64,000 bases of DNA from Antedon mediterranea (taxonomy: Eukaryota; Echinodermata; Crinoidea; Comatulida; Antedonidae), in assembly GCF_964355755.1 (NCBI RefSeq), contig NC_092670.1:39171795-39235794 (forward strand). Reading direction: 5' to 3'. The first letter of the stretch is position 1. Every line of letters begins with the position of its first letter. The notes under the pieces were generated by a model. It was not told where the DNA came from. It saw only the letters and a list, made by a program, of their open reading frames with translations, and did not search any database. Shown in pieces: positions 52,607 through 64,000 of the stretch. A program made the translations under genes and the position numbers.

Positions 52607-52947
52607 TTAAAGATGTATTGTCCCCCCGAAAAAATAATTATTAACATTTTTTTGTTGAATATGCCATTTTAATGTCACATACTAATTATTCACTTTGAAC
52701 AAGAATTTGATCAAAAAATAATAATTTTACCTGAAAAAATGTAAATTAAAGAAAATAATAGTCAAATTGGCTACCAGCAAATGGGATTTTGGTTGAATTT
52801 AACCATTTATTTTGTCATTTTATAAGTATATAGTGGTTTGTTTCTACAAAAGTGATTAACTTTATTAAAACTACAAAATACCTATACAAAGTCTGATTTA
52901 ATTATTCTTCATTTTTTATCTTTTTAGGAGGACAATTACATCTTTAA
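52607..52947 (+). mobile_element. MITE family M2, copy 4
   Basis: TTAAAGATGTATTGTCCCCC at the left and GGAGGACAATTACATCTTTA at the right; full length, good match to copies 1 and 3. Confidence 0.9.
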
Positions 52948-54359
52948 GAATACGATAACGCTAAATCTATAGCTGTATACTAAGAATACTAAAAATAATT
53001 AAACCTCATTTGACCCCTTATATAAACGGTACTTTAAACTATTTAATGATACAGAATTAGTGTTTGTAAAATATATTTAGCGCGTTGAACTGTTAGACAG
53101 ATTCGGTGTTGAAGCGTGCCGATAAGTGCCCCTCTATGTCCCAACCCTACGTCACAAGCACAAAGTATGTCATTAAACTATCTTATGTCTCTATAATTGT
53201 CTTTAAAATAGACGCACAAGTGTCCATTTTAGCGTTTACTCTGAATTAGATGTCAGGTAATTAAAATAAGAATGATATTTTAGACATAGAAATAAAGAAA
53301 AATGTTGATTTGCTGCAAAGAGCCCCCATAAAGAGAAATAGAATGCTTTATCTTCTATCTTGTCTCCCACCCACGCAATAACATTAAATTGCGTAATCGA
53401 CGATCAAATCAATTTTCCGAATACAGTATAAACAACAACAGTATAAAACCATTTTAGGTCTACGAATTATATTGAAAAGAAAACACGCATAAAAAATATA
53501 TATTATAGGCCTATTGTACTATAACTTATTTACTTATTATCATAGCATAATATATAGTATTGTAGTAATAATTATGTTGCACTGATGAAGGGCTAGTGTT
53601 GCCCGAAAGCTCTGCTTCTCTTTTTCTGGCTGTTTTACTTTATCGTTTTGATTTAGCTTTTTGCTTTTTTTATTTTGTATCCCCACTGATGCCCACAGCA
53701 TTGTGATTTTTTCAGTAATTTCCATTTGAATAATAATAAATTTGTTCTTTTAATTAATATAAAACAATGTCAATAAAATTGAAAAATTGACAAATCTGTG
53801 TCATGTGTTCACACCATAATAAAAGTGACATTTGCAAGTTCCCGTTAAGCGTTAATCTTGATTCCTAAGTGACAGATGGTATTAAAATATATTTTAAGTT
53901 GAGAAAATAGCTTGATAAGATTTTGTAATACACCATAAAGTCAAAGATATTGGTGATCATAAGATGAAGACAAACTACTTGCAAAAGTAGAATTATAACC
54001 AAGGTTTAGAAGGTTAATCTCAGTGACGTCAGTGAGAAGGCGTTTAGAAGAAAAGAAAATGAACTAGCTAGAAGCGATTTGGTTTTATCGAAAGGTGGGT
54101 AATAAAAGACATTAAAAAGAAAAAACGGATTTAACTGGAGTACACAATGATTATATTTGATGAGTTTGCAAAAATAATTCTCTTCCGATTGTTACTTGCC
54201 TCCGGGTCATATGGATTGCCGACGTGACATTTTGTAGAGCTTCGTTCATATGTGAGAATCAACATGTAAATATACGTTTGCATTCAAAATAAAATTTTTA
54301 ACATAAAACGGTTTGACCTATCATAGAGATTTGCAAACCACCACTTCGATGTTCTCCTC
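52948..54359. other. Intergenic, nothing recognised
   Basis: AT-rich; the minus frame at 53540-53725 is short, basic and without recognisable domains. Confidence 0.5.
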
Positions 54360-54514
54360 TAAAGCTGTCTACACTATCAAACTAGTTTGACAAAAAATGT
54401 GTGGTGTGTCCAAATATGGTAGTGATATACCCAAATATGGTAGTGATATGACATCATCATGTCCATATATGGGCAAATCACATTTTAAAAGTTTGATAGT
54501 GTAGACAGAGCTTA
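54360..54514 (+). mobile_element. MITE family M1, copy 10
   Basis: AAAGCTGTCTACACTATCAA / GTTTGATAGTGTAGACAGAG ends and doubled CAAATATGGTAGTGATAT interior; one of the best-preserved copies. Confidence 0.9.
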
Positions 54515-54567
54515 TTGAACTCGTCAAAGATGCATCCCAGAAAACAGTATGTGCAGAAAGTTTGTCA

Positions 54568-54722
54568 AGCTTGGTTCTCTCTCGCAACGCAAGGATACGT
54601 GTACACGCAACGTAAGTGAGTTGACCAACCACAAGCGCGCGACAGCTCGGATGGTTTGATTGGTCGAACTACATTGGGTTGCGCTTACGACCTTGCGTTG
54701 CATCAAAGTGTGGGAACCGAAT
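54568..54722. mobile_element. MITE family M3, single copy
   Basis: CTTGGTTCTC..CGCAACGCAAGG at the left; CCTTGCGTTGC..GTGTGGGAACC at the right, with GACCAACCACAAGCGC in the middle. Confidence 0.7.
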
Positions 54723-56002
54723 CTGTCTAATCAGAAAATCGAAAAATTCTCTAACAAACTATAATAAATTACTTTTATATTTAATTATATTTATGATGTT
54801 CTTATAGAATTACCTTGATACAGTTATTGACTAAGCGGCTTGTTCTCGCTGATCGATTTTAACTTAATATATAAACCTTCATTTAACACATTTAACCAGC
54901 CTTATGCGGTTCAATCCAACGGCCAATAACCGGGTACACGAATTATTTGAAATTCATACATAATTTATGAAGCATGTACATCAACACTGAAAATACACAG
55001 TTACACATCTGATACGCTGCTGCTCCATTTTATTACCAAGTGAACATTTATATTGTAATATAGTTTCTTTAATGTAATTTTATTTAACACTGACAATTCA
55101 AAGTGCACATTAGAGCTTTATCTGTTTATATATAATATTCATTTTAATCGATTATGTGTATTATTATATATTCATTTTTTTTCTTTTATGAGTATCTCCA
55201 TCTTTATTCATTAATTAATGTATGCATACACTTTGATTTACAATAATTTATTATTTTATAATATAATAAAATAATTTATAGATCAATTTATCAATTTAAG
55301 GCATTTATATAATTTTACCTAATTTAAACATTTCAGATTTTTCAATTGAAAGCAGATGACCTTTACGTTATTACGCAGAAGCCACTCCATAGATACTGAA
55401 CATCTGCCAACTAAACCTCTTTCTTCTAAACCTATTTCCACGAGACAGACATTGCCACATAATATTAAAACCTTATCATTCTGAAACTTTGAAATCTACT
55501 TTGTACCCATTAAATTTCACTCTTCGCCGGTGTACCGTACTTTCCCATACCAATGTGAGCAGGGGGAGTGATCACTCTTTCATGGGGTGGGTAACCGACA
55601 CGGAGTTGGTGACACGTTTTACATTGTGTCTACCTATTCCAGAATTAAGCATAATTTAGATAAATACTATATAATAGTTGTGTTCAGTTTATTTTAAAGC
55701 AAGCGAAAGTCAACTTTAAGATCAATATGATTGGTTATAACGTAACCTTGAATTTTATAGAAATAATTTGATTACTGGAGATGACGTAATGTCAAAATAT
55801 AGAACTCCAAATCGATATTATTTCATCGATTGCACGTTATAGTATACATTCATTCTATTAAGGATAGGCCTAACTCAATTCAATTCAACTTTTAGTAATC
55901 CATAACAATGTATATAACTGTATGTATAAAGGTATTGAATCAGGAGCGTTTTCAATTTTTGAAGGCTGTACACTATACCTAGTAGAACGTCACAAATGCT
56001 AA
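54723..56002. other. Intergenic, nothing recognised
   Basis: Very AT-rich, particularly 55080-55330. No gene supported. Confidence 0.5.
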
Positions 56003-56341
56003 AGCTTGGTTCCCACTAGAACGTAACGCAAGAACGTAAACGCAACGCAAGCGTTTTAACCAATGACAAGCGAAGTTATAGACAGTTAGCAATCACAAGC
56101 GAATAAGCCATCGCTTGTGATTGGTCAATTCACTTGCGTTGCGTTACGTCGTTGTGTTGCGTCGCTAGTGGGAACCACGCTTTAGTTTCCACTAGAACGC
56201 AACGCAAGGACGTAAGCGCAACGCAAGTAATTTGACCAATCACAAGCGATGTATTATTCGAACTGTCGCTTGTCATTGGTCAACTCACCCGTGTTGCGCT
56301 AACGTCCTTTGCGATTTGTCCTCGTGTGAGAACCAAGTTTA
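56003..56341. mobile_element. Two adjacent M3 MITEs
   Basis: 56003-56185 is the uninterrupted counterpart of the 61243 copy (GCTTGGTTCCCACTAGAACG .. CTAGTGGGAACCACGCTTTA); 56186-56341 is a second, shorter copy directly abutting it. Confidence 0.85.
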
Positions 56342-56800
56342 ATGCTGTATGCTCAGTTATGTTGGAGGTCGGTTAGTTTTCAACAGAGTATTATTGATGT
56401 ACTTTTTAATACAATGTGTTCGGTCTATTATATCTAATCGCCGAATAATAATGAGATGATTAATAATTCTCGACATTCTCGTTCATTAGATCAAATGTAA
56501 GCATAATTAATAGTTATATTGTTGTTTGATATAGTATGTATTATGCGCATATTAACATGTAACTGGGTGCATTGTGTATGCTATGCGTGTATCTTGTAAA
56601 TCGTTTCTGCTGTACAAAATTACAGTGTAGAACCATATCTAATATGAATGATAATTTAAGGTGACTTCTGAATAATACGACGATGGTTTTTGACAGATCA
56701 CTGTTTATATTTACATACATATATCTTTACATTACGTTTGTCAAGTTTCTCGTCAGTCACACTTGCACACAGACAGGTGGACACGCGTGAACATATATTT

Positions 56801-57019
56801 CATGGTACGCGTTTGTTATATTGCACGGTACGCGTTTGTTATATCGCACGGTACGCGTTTGTTATATTGCATGGTACGCGTGTGTTATATCGCACGGTAC
56901 GCGTTTGTTATATCGCACGGTACCCGTTTGTTATATCGCACGGTACGCGTTTGTTATATCGCACGGTACGCGTTTGTTATATTGCACGATACGCGTTTTT
57001 TTATATCGCACGGTACGCG
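56801..57019 (+). repeat. 23-bp minisatellite, about 9.5 copies
   Basis: Unit reads GGTACGCGTTTGTTATATCG plus CAC, with few substitutions. Every unit holds ACGCGT. All three plus frames stay open through most of the array because 23 is not a multiple of three and the unit lacks stops, producing spurious ORFs of 71-114 codons. Confidence 0.95.
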
Positions 57020-57051
57020 TCATTTTAAATGTATAAAATGTGTTCTCACTT

Positions 57052-57105
57052 CTAATAATAATAAGATTTTTATAGCGCACATACCACTCAAGAGTGCTCA
57101 AGGCT
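57052..57105 (-). mobile_element. LINE 3'-tail fragment
   Basis: Complement of GCCTTGAGCACT..GAGTGGTATGTGCGCTATA with an ATTATT tail; same family as 6921-6985. Confidence 0.5.
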
Positions 57106-57875
57106 GATGAAATACTTATACTAATAGTCAGTATATATTTTTATTAAAAAGTATATAACTGCGAATTTTGTTGGCACTCGGGTTTGATTGATTTACGCTA
57201 TTCTGCGGTGGTAAATTTGTGTTCCGATCCTACGCTTTGATATCATACTTGCATTAACTTAATGTCCCCTAGAGACTGATACTAATAATCCATAAGCCAT
57301 AATTTGGAACACCTCTTAAACCATTTGGCCAACGTACACGCATTGCTACATTTCATTACGTTTACAAAATGTATATGTATCATACAAATATGCTTACGAT
57401 TCTGTAACATAATATATTTTTATTCAAATTGTTTTAATCTTGATTTTGTTGTTTTAAACATGACTTAATCGTAAAGGACACCCACGCTTGTTTGGTTGTT
57501 GAAGTATAGAAAGCATGTCTGAAATGCTGCATTAAAACGACTTATGTTGTATAATATCATATAAACTATGTTTCTTGTCATGCATTTAAGATTTTAGGTA
57601 AAAATAAACATTATCTAACCGGACGTATATCCGTCATATGCGATTTATACTGTTTAAAAAAACATTTCAAAATTGAATAAAGTAGGGAGGTTAATAGTCG
57701 AATGTTTTGTTAAAATATTATTCTCCAAATGATGTTTTTATGGCCTCTTATTTTTCGGATTTACCATACTCTTTTTCTGTTTACGATTAATCAACGATCT
57801 ATCTTTATGTTTTTATAAGGTTAGAAAAAAAAACATTGAATTTAGTATTCCTTCTCATCCCTTTAAGGAAGAATT

Positions 57876-57887
57876 TGCGCATGCGCA
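57876..57887. promoter_or_regulatory. NRF1-like palindrome upstream of the bursicon gene
   Basis: TGCGCATGCGCA, a perfect match to the known NRF1 consensus, about 200 bp upstream of the inferred first-exon donor. A plausible promoter element; the assignment is motif-based only. Confidence 0.35.
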
Positions 57888-58087
57888 TGGCGTTTCATCC
57901 CCCGGTACTATTAATAACAACGAGCGGTGTCCACGAAGACGAGTAACCAAACAAATCTCGACGTACAAGGCTTTAGGGAATCGAGATTTGTAGAAAGTCA
58001 AAGCAGCTTGATACTGTTATACCATCCGTTTTCTATGGTTTAAATTGTGTTACACCCGTATCCAACTAAACTGTTTGGAGAAAAACC

Positions 58088-58456
58088 GTAAGTATAAACA
58101 AACATTGTTTCTCGCGGTTATAGAAACACATAATCAAAACAATTAACTATGCATTATTAAAAAATAATATATTAGTTACTGTGTTTTAATCATGTTTATC
58201 TACGGTAAACATTAACATGTTTAGTGTTTTAATTAATAATACACTATTGTAATTATTATATTATTAATGACATCTAATATAAATGATTATGATCTGTATC
58301 CAGTAACTAAATTTATTTCATTTTAATGAATGTTAAATATCAAGAACTACTTGTAATAAATAAACTTCTCTAAATATATTAGAAATACAGTTTAATTAAC
58401 ATTTAAATGATTGTTTTTACTTTTAAGTATACACTATGTGACTATTTCTTTTGTAG
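58088..58456 (+). other. Inferred 5'-UTR intron of the bursicon-alpha gene
   Basis: A strong donor ACC|GTAAGTA at 58088 and a strong acceptor TTTCTTTTGTAG ending at 58456, exactly one base before the ATG. The first exon would therefore be non-coding or end upstream. Confidence 0.55.
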
Positions 58457-58846
58457 ATGAATCGCTACATAATACTAGCGTTGTTTGCTAGTATGATAAT
58501 GCTGACCAGTTGTCAGAGTTGTTCGCTTGTCGATATAAAAAGCAAAGTTAAAAAAAAGGGATGCGGAGAAAGAATAATAGAAAATAAAGCGTGCAGAGGA
58601 ATGTGTTTTTCGTACAGTCGAACTTCGCTGAAAAATTACCAGGAAATCGAACGACATTGTACTTGTTGCAAAGCGGAAGGCTATTATGAAAAAAAAATGA
58701 AAATCAATTGTATGCAAAGTTTTACAGGTAAGCCTAGAAAAAACCTCAGATTTACTATCCAACGGCCGACGAGATGTTCCTGTCGCCCTTGCAATGGGCT
58801 TCGCGGTGTAGCCGATGTTGCTCCTATGCCTAAAAAAATTTCATGA
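58457..58846 (+). CDS. burs: Bursicon alpha-like secreted cystine-knot hormone subunit
   Basis: 129 residues. The first ~20 form a signal peptide (MNRYIILALFASMIMLTSC). The mature part has the cystine-knot cysteines at 22, 36, 46, 50, 68, 70, 71, 85, 107, 109, 112. The spacing (13, 9, 3, 17, 1, 0, 13, 21, 1, 2 residues between) equals insect bursicon alpha except for one residue in one gap; the ERHCTCC and CSCRPC motifs agree too. Bursicon alpha pairs with bursicon beta and signals through an LGR-type receptor; in insects it controls cuticle tanning, while in echinoderms its role is not established. No beta subunit gene is in the window. An internal CAG|GTAAGC after residue 90 resembles a donor, but the downstream frame carries the last knot cysteines, so it is read through. 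Thyrostimulin-type subunits are less likely on spacing. Confidence 0.87.
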   Translation: MNRYIILALFASMIMLTSCQSCSLVDIKSKVKKKGCGERIIENKACRGMCFSYSRTSLKNYQEIERHCTCCKAEGYYEKKMKINCMQSFTGKPRKNLRFTIQRPTRCSCRPCNGLRGVADVAPMPKKIS

Positions 58847-59360
58847 CATTGGAGATGTTCTAAGACACAGGTACCCAAACATTCCTAAAGTACCTAATGT
58901 TGCTTTTTCTCCCCAAGAAAATGCAATTATATTTTAAGGTGAAGCTGTTATTGACTGTTTCAGAGGTTTTCCTAAGCTTGAAGAACTCGCTTGAAATCAT
59001 GATCTTGCCATATATTATACTACAAGCCTACAGCATTTCAAGGTCTGAGATTATATACTTATTAACATTTTTCATGGAGCTTATGCCAAATAATCTGATG
59101 ATTGAATTATTCGGAGCAGTTGGATCATGGCGAAGATAGCGTATGAGAATGGATGCGATGGAATGTTTCTGAGGCTGCACACCCAACTGGATAACGTCTG
59201 GAAAATGACTGTGGTGTACAAAATTAACTTGCTTCATGAAATTAAACAGTTTATAATATTGGAGTTAAATACAGTTTTAAATTATTGCTAGCTACCAAAA
59301 AAAAAAAAAATATTTAAGCCTATAGCTTGTGTCGTACCTAAAATACCGTGAATAAAAAAA
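58847..59360 (+). other. Probable 3' UTR of the bursicon gene
   Basis: No separate gene supported; AATAAA at 59351-59356 is a candidate poly(A) signal about 500 nt after the stop. Confidence 0.4.
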
Positions 59361-61240
59361 AAACTGTTAAATATTGCACGATAATTTGAAGCTTGCTTGC
59401 AGACCTAGGCAAAGATTAAAATCATATCAGAGAATAGAGATGAACAAAATATATAATGTACTATCGCTCGGAGTTCGCTCATTTTGTTTATTGATATAAC
59501 AAGTGATTGTATTTATTAATCCTAACTTCTTTATATATCTTAATTGACACTAGAAAAATACATCAATTGACGCGTCCGGTTTAGTACGCGCGCGTCAATA
59601 TTAGGTCAATGATGATTTGATTTGTGCGTGCCTTTTGTGTTATTTGTTACAGTGCCTTTATGTATTTTCAACATGTCTTTCACTAGGGTTTAGTACTCAG
59701 AGCATACCCTACGTCATTACTATTTAAATCCAAAATAAATTAATTTAACGTAGTGTTTTTCTCCTAACAATAAGATGTCCGTTTATTGATTCGATTTAAT
59801 AAAATAAATTAATATTAGTTCCAAAACAACAGATTAACGCAACACGATTTCGGCCAGGAAAACCGAATAAATAATGTAGAATAAATTCGTGATTTCAGTT
59901 GAGTTTACCTCAATTCTAATTTTATTTTATTACCGATTACAGTTACACAATTACTTACGAACATGCAGGTTATACAAAAGGCCGAATTAGAGTTTTTGAA
60001 GAAAATTATTTTAAATACGTCAATGTGACGTCACGACATACATTAATTAAGATCTTAGAATGTGTGTACGACCAAAATGTTACTTTTCTAGGTCTAAGTC
60101 TAAAAATTAGGAAACTTTCTTACAGAATCGTCAATAATTACTAATGGTTTACAGAATTTCTACGAAAACACATATTATTGATGTGATGTTGATGCATCAA
60201 CTAATGTTAATTTTGTTTTTTTAAATCATACTCACTAGGAATAGATATACGACAGTAGTGTGCATGCATGGAAAACCAACACTCCCCTGCGTTCAATTAG
60301 TTAATGATTTATTTATAAATGTTGTAATATACTCGACAACAACAAATAAAAAACAATAACGAACATGAGTGCATACCCACACATGATAGCTGTCAAGATC
60401 AGTGGACATTTTAAAATCGTATAGACGCTATCACAACATAATTTTCTTTGTAAGCATGCGCAAAAAACGTTCATCAGTATAGTGTTATTGTTATTAATTT
60501 GTATGCCACATAGGGAAAAGTCCTTAATGTGTTGAACACGTCATTTGAATATACAGTAATTATATTTATATCATGGTCTAATGAAATATCAAAATGTTGT
60601 GATAATGAATGAAAATAAATACAATTTATCGAACAATAGTGATTCAATCTGTTATTAGGCCTACTTTGTTATGTTTCGCAATCAGCAAACACGGCTACAC
60701 GTCAGCTAAACACCAATCGTATCAATCTATACATTGTTATCATTCAAGACCGGTGATTTTAGCTAAATTATATATTTAAACTACCGACTGACAATCGGAA
60801 TGCCGCCGCCTGTCGTCAAGGGAGAGAGACAGGTAGCGTAATCAGTTTACGCATGCGTACACATATTGTATCATCATAACTGAGTAAAGGTATCTAATTA
60901 GCAAAGATGATTCAACATTGAGACATAATTTACGTCATTGTAAATTTGACGAATAGGGATTTAGTAATACACGATAGGTTTAACCAATACGAACGGTAAT
61001 CAACACCTGATAATATATTACATTTTGGTGGGAATCGTCACGTCTCCTTCAGGATGTTGAATAACATGATGGAATAAATGAATCAACGGCCGATTTAATG
61101 AATGAATAATGAATAAACGTATGTCAGTAACAATTAAGCATCATGGGTACTTCCCAATACTGAACTGACTATCCTGAACATTAGCATTACACTGCTGCAG
61201 TGTAGCATTTTGGAAAGTTTACTGATGGAAGGCCGTACTT
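59361..61240. other. Intergenic, nothing recognised
   Basis: AT-rich, no ORF with recognisable content, no family repeat. Confidence 0.5.
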
Positions 61241-61242
61241 AA

Positions 61243-61725
61243 GCTTGGTTCCCACTAGCGACACGCTACGCAGAACGCAACGCAAGCGTTTTAACCAATG
61301 AAAAGCGAAGTCATAGACAGTTAGCAATCAAAAGCGAATAAGCCATCGCTTGTGATTGGTCTAAAGAGCCAACAACATCGGCAAGGGTTCGAGGCCGACT
61401 CGCTCCTAGTTCTGGTGGTGGAACAAGTCTTCTCGGATAAGGACTATAAACCGTAGGTCCAGTGTACACAGTTATAACCTGTGTGCACTTTAAAGAACCC
61501 AGTTCATTATTCGAAAAGAGTAGGGGGTTACCCCGGTGAACTGGTTCACAAAATAGCCCCTGTATCAGGGGGATTACCACCTATCTGATAGGACAGTGAT
61601 TAATTCACTATTGGTAATCCTTGGCCACATTGCCTAAAGACATAAAATAAAAAAAAATAAAAAAAATTCACTTGCGTTGCGTTACGTCCTTGCGTTTTGC
61701 GTCGCTAGTGGGAACCACGCTTTAG
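61243..61725. mobile_element. M3 MITE split by a SINE insertion
   Basis: Left part 61243-61361 (AGCTTGGTTCCCACTAGCGA .. CGCTTGTGATTGGTC) and right part about 61669-61725 (TTCACTTGCGTTGCGTTACG .. CTAGTGGGAACCACGC) together match the intact copy at 56003-56185. The break falls within GGTCAATTCACTTG of the intact copy. Confidence 0.85.
61362..61668 (+). mobile_element. tRNA-derived SINE, copy 4, inserted in an M3 MITE
   Basis: Begins inside the tRNA head at the B box (AGGGTTCGAGGCC), so it is 5'-truncated. Body CTTCTCGGATAAGGACTATA, CCGTAGGTCCAGTGTACAC, GGGGGTTACCCCGG; second tail type (GGGGGATTACCACC, CCTTGGCCACATTGC) and A-rich 3' end. Plus orientation. Confidence 0.85.
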
Positions 61726-61849
61726 TAACATAAGCAAATGCCCTTCTAATAATTGTGTTTGCCCCCGCCTGCGTGATATCAAACCTGCGATGTTTGCAGC
61801 ACTGTTGCGTCGTCGGTTCCAACTTGTGATTACCTACGCAATAATCACT

Positions 61850-61898
61850 TTTCGTCAATACGTCGTTGCGTTGCGTTCTAGTGGGAACCACGCTTTAA
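61850..61898. mobile_element. M3 MITE end fragment
   Basis: GTCGTTGCGTTGCGTTCTAG then TGGGAACCACGCTTTA: one terminus of the M3 family. Confidence 0.6.
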
Positions 61899-62278
61899 GC
61901 TAAGGGAAACAAAAACATCTCCTATCTAAGTGAATACAATTTAAGGGAAATACCATGAAGTTTATTAAGTTAAGTGAAATACTTAGTATTTAAGGAAAAC
62001 ATTTCAGTGTTTGGTGAATACGGTCACTGTGTCCTATTTTCCACATTACCTGGCGCAGCAGGTTGTTTGCATGAAGTGAGTCATTTTCATTTTCTATTTC
62101 AAATTTCGAAACAATTACCATTGTGTTATTGTACGAAGACTAAAGTTAATTTACTGCAAAAAGAAGATTGAGGAGACGGAAGCATACACACCGGGATCGC
62201 TCGTGGCTATATCGATAAAACAACAAGTACAGAGATTTAGAAAAGCATCAAATTACCTGATTCACTGGAAATCTTGTA
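61899..62278. other. Intergenic, nothing recognised
   Basis: Short frames only; no supported gene. Confidence 0.5.
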
Positions 62279-62954
62279 AAATCACCTCTTTACCTGGCAC
62301 TGTGTCAATCCGGAACACTACATCATAATTCTGATTCCTTAGAAAGAATTATAAATTATATAGTACATTTAATTTAACCAAAAAATTATATTAAACTGTT
62401 ATTGTGCACTGATGGTAAAGATAATATAGGAAAATAATTAATAACATAATAATATAGATCTAGCATAACCACCTCTTTACCTGGCACTGTGTCAATCCGG
62501 CAAACTACATCATAATTCCAAATACTTATAAAGAATTATGAAAACATTTCTTCTGGTTTCGATTCGTATAATGATATAAGTAGTTCTTTGATAGTAGACC
62601 ATGGTTTAATATCAAAGAACTACTTATATCACTTATAAAGAATTAGAAATTATATAGTACATTTAACAAAAAATAATAATAATACAAGTGTTATTTTGGA
62701 CTGATAAAGATAATATAGGATAATATTAATAACTTACATAATAATATAGATTTAGCAGAACCACACCTTTACCTGGTACTGTGTCAATCCGGCACAGTAG
62801 GCCTACATATCATGATTCCAATTCATTATAAATAATTATAAATTATATAGAAATCATATAGTTCATTTAATAACAAATAATACAACTGTTATTTTAGACT
62901 GATGGTAAAGATAATAAAGGATAATAATAATTAAATAATAATACATAATTTATA
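62279..62954 (+). repeat. Three tandem copies of a ~187-bp unit, the middle one interrupted
   Basis: Units begin at about 62281, 62468 and 62761, each with CCTCTTTACCTGGCACTGTG (or a close variant) and TCAATCCGG, then TAAAGATAATATAGGA near the end. The middle unit carries an insertion of about 95 bp (about 62540-62640) with a 21-bp-arm hairpin at 62572-62632 (GATATAAGTAGTTCTTTGAT and its complement), bounded by repeated ACTTATAAAGAATTA. Confidence 0.85.
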
Positions 62955-64000
62955 ATTCCAGATTTGGATAGGTTTAAGCTCGCCGAATTGGGTTGCGTTT
63001 GCTTATAAGCTTCGTACAGACTGAAGATTGACAAAAGTTCGGAGATGATGATAATAAACAGAAATAAATATCGAAAAATTTAAAATACTAATAATCGTTA
63101 CTCAAGTTAACATGTTTGCTCCAGTAGCGGCATACAAACGTCACAATTACTAACGGTATAAATATTTTAACACACCACGCATAAAAAAGTTTTTATGTTT
63201 ATCCCCATTTAAACGAGTTTGTCTAATGCTATTTGTCAGTTCGTCTGTTATTCCCCCTTATAGTATCACTGACAATTGCAGCGCTGCTGCATTAATGATA
63301 TATTAATTTGTAATTTAAAAGACTAACATTGACAGCTATAATTAAATTCTATAGTCGGTCAGGAAAAAGTAACATAGAAACAGAAAAGTTCATTGTTATC
63401 TACGATTTCTTTCCAGTCGAGTTTAACCGCTTTACGTATTATAACGAATTGCCTCCTGCGATTTAGTAGGTCGGTAGCATTTATAAACGATATGTTTGTG
63501 AAGCAAAGTTCTTGGGTGTTCCCTATTTATTAGAAATGGAACGATCGCCAACGGTGAATTGCCAACTTTTGTCTGATACGAGGCTTATAAGCAAAACGCA
63601 ACCCACTGTTTGTTGAGAATTCAACGAGCTTAAAAACTGTGCCGAGTCTGGCATATTAATTAATCGTAGCTTTATGTGGTTTACAGTCAAAAGCAGTCGA
63701 TTGTCTTTATACTAAGGCGGGTTGAGCTGCAAGTTTTACGACGGGTGTATCCTAGCTTTCCCGTATAACGCCGATTTCAACTTATTAAAAGGATTTCATT
63801 CGTAGGAAGGTAAGTACCATATTCAATCACGGAGACTATATAATTTATCTAGCATCTTAAGTCTAGGTTTCCCGACGTTTACATCAACATTTTTGCTTGC
63901 CGAAACTCAGTCTCGCCGCCCTTAATTGCCACTATATTAATACCTATTTATTTACTTTTACGAAGAATAATATTTTCATACCATTATTCATTTTTGCGCC
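62955..64000. other. Intergenic to window end, nothing recognised
   Basis: No exon, RNA gene or family repeat found. Confidence 0.5.

Noticed and set aside
56690-57107. Overlapping ORFs of 71-114 codons
   Set aside because: Frames of the 23-bp minisatellite read in all phases; repetitive translation, no gene context.
58720-58735. Intron donor CAG|GTAAGC inside the bursicon coding region
   Set aside because: The downstream frame encodes the last four knot residues with correct spacing, so splicing here would destroy the protein.
58897-59235. ORFs on both strands just after the bursicon stop
   Set aside because: No recognisable motif, and the region reads as 3' UTR with a downstream AATAAA.

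Overview
The window is animal nuclear DNA: AT-rich, with spliced genes, long introns and dense short interspersed elements. The best fit is an echinoderm (class not resolved). Reasons: a bursicon-alpha-type cystine-knot hormone gene; a foldback transposon whose terminal repeats are arrays of a 15-16 bp unit with an 8-bp target duplication, as in sea urchin TU elements; and constant use of the palindrome TAGGCCTA and CTAG/GCCTA-rich patches.

Layout, left to right. 1-4563 (minus): first five coding exons of an ABHD1/ABHD3-type alpha/beta-hydrolase; the 3' end lies off the left edge, and a 2-kb foldback element sits in intron 1. 4564-14130: intergenic, with LINE tails, MITEs, a tRNA-derived SINE and tandem repeats. 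14131-15306 (minus): an intronless rhodopsin-class GPCR with a TATA box. 19599-22344 (minus): five-exon FAM221A. 23775-34529 (plus): a 3584-residue heavy beta-spectrin in one uninterrupted exon. 37555-43763 and 45839-50942 (both minus): two tandem OATP/SLCO transporters, nine coding exons each, with the same intron phases at all eight junctions. 58457-58846 (plus): bursicon-alpha-like hormone subunit behind a non-coding first exon. The remainder is intergenic and rich in MITEs and satellites.

The seven genes do not form a pathway: lipid hydrolase, receptor, zinc-finger-like orphan, membrane-skeleton protein, two organic-anion transporters and a secreted hormone. Only the OATP pair is clearly related by descent. 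FAM221A and the spectrin are head to head about 1.4 kb apart and may share a promoter region.

Points that stand out: (1) the huge intronless beta-heavy spectrin that stops after the tetramerisation half-repeat and has no PH domain; (2) five of ten copies of one MITE family lie within about 33 bp downstream of 5' splice sites, in three different genes; (3) the TU-like foldback element with intact 8-bp duplication; (4) a bursicon alpha subunit with the arthropod cysteine spacing. Exon boundaries were worked out by hand from reading frame, splice dinucleotides and phase, without transcript data. Family names rest on recognised motifs, not database searches.
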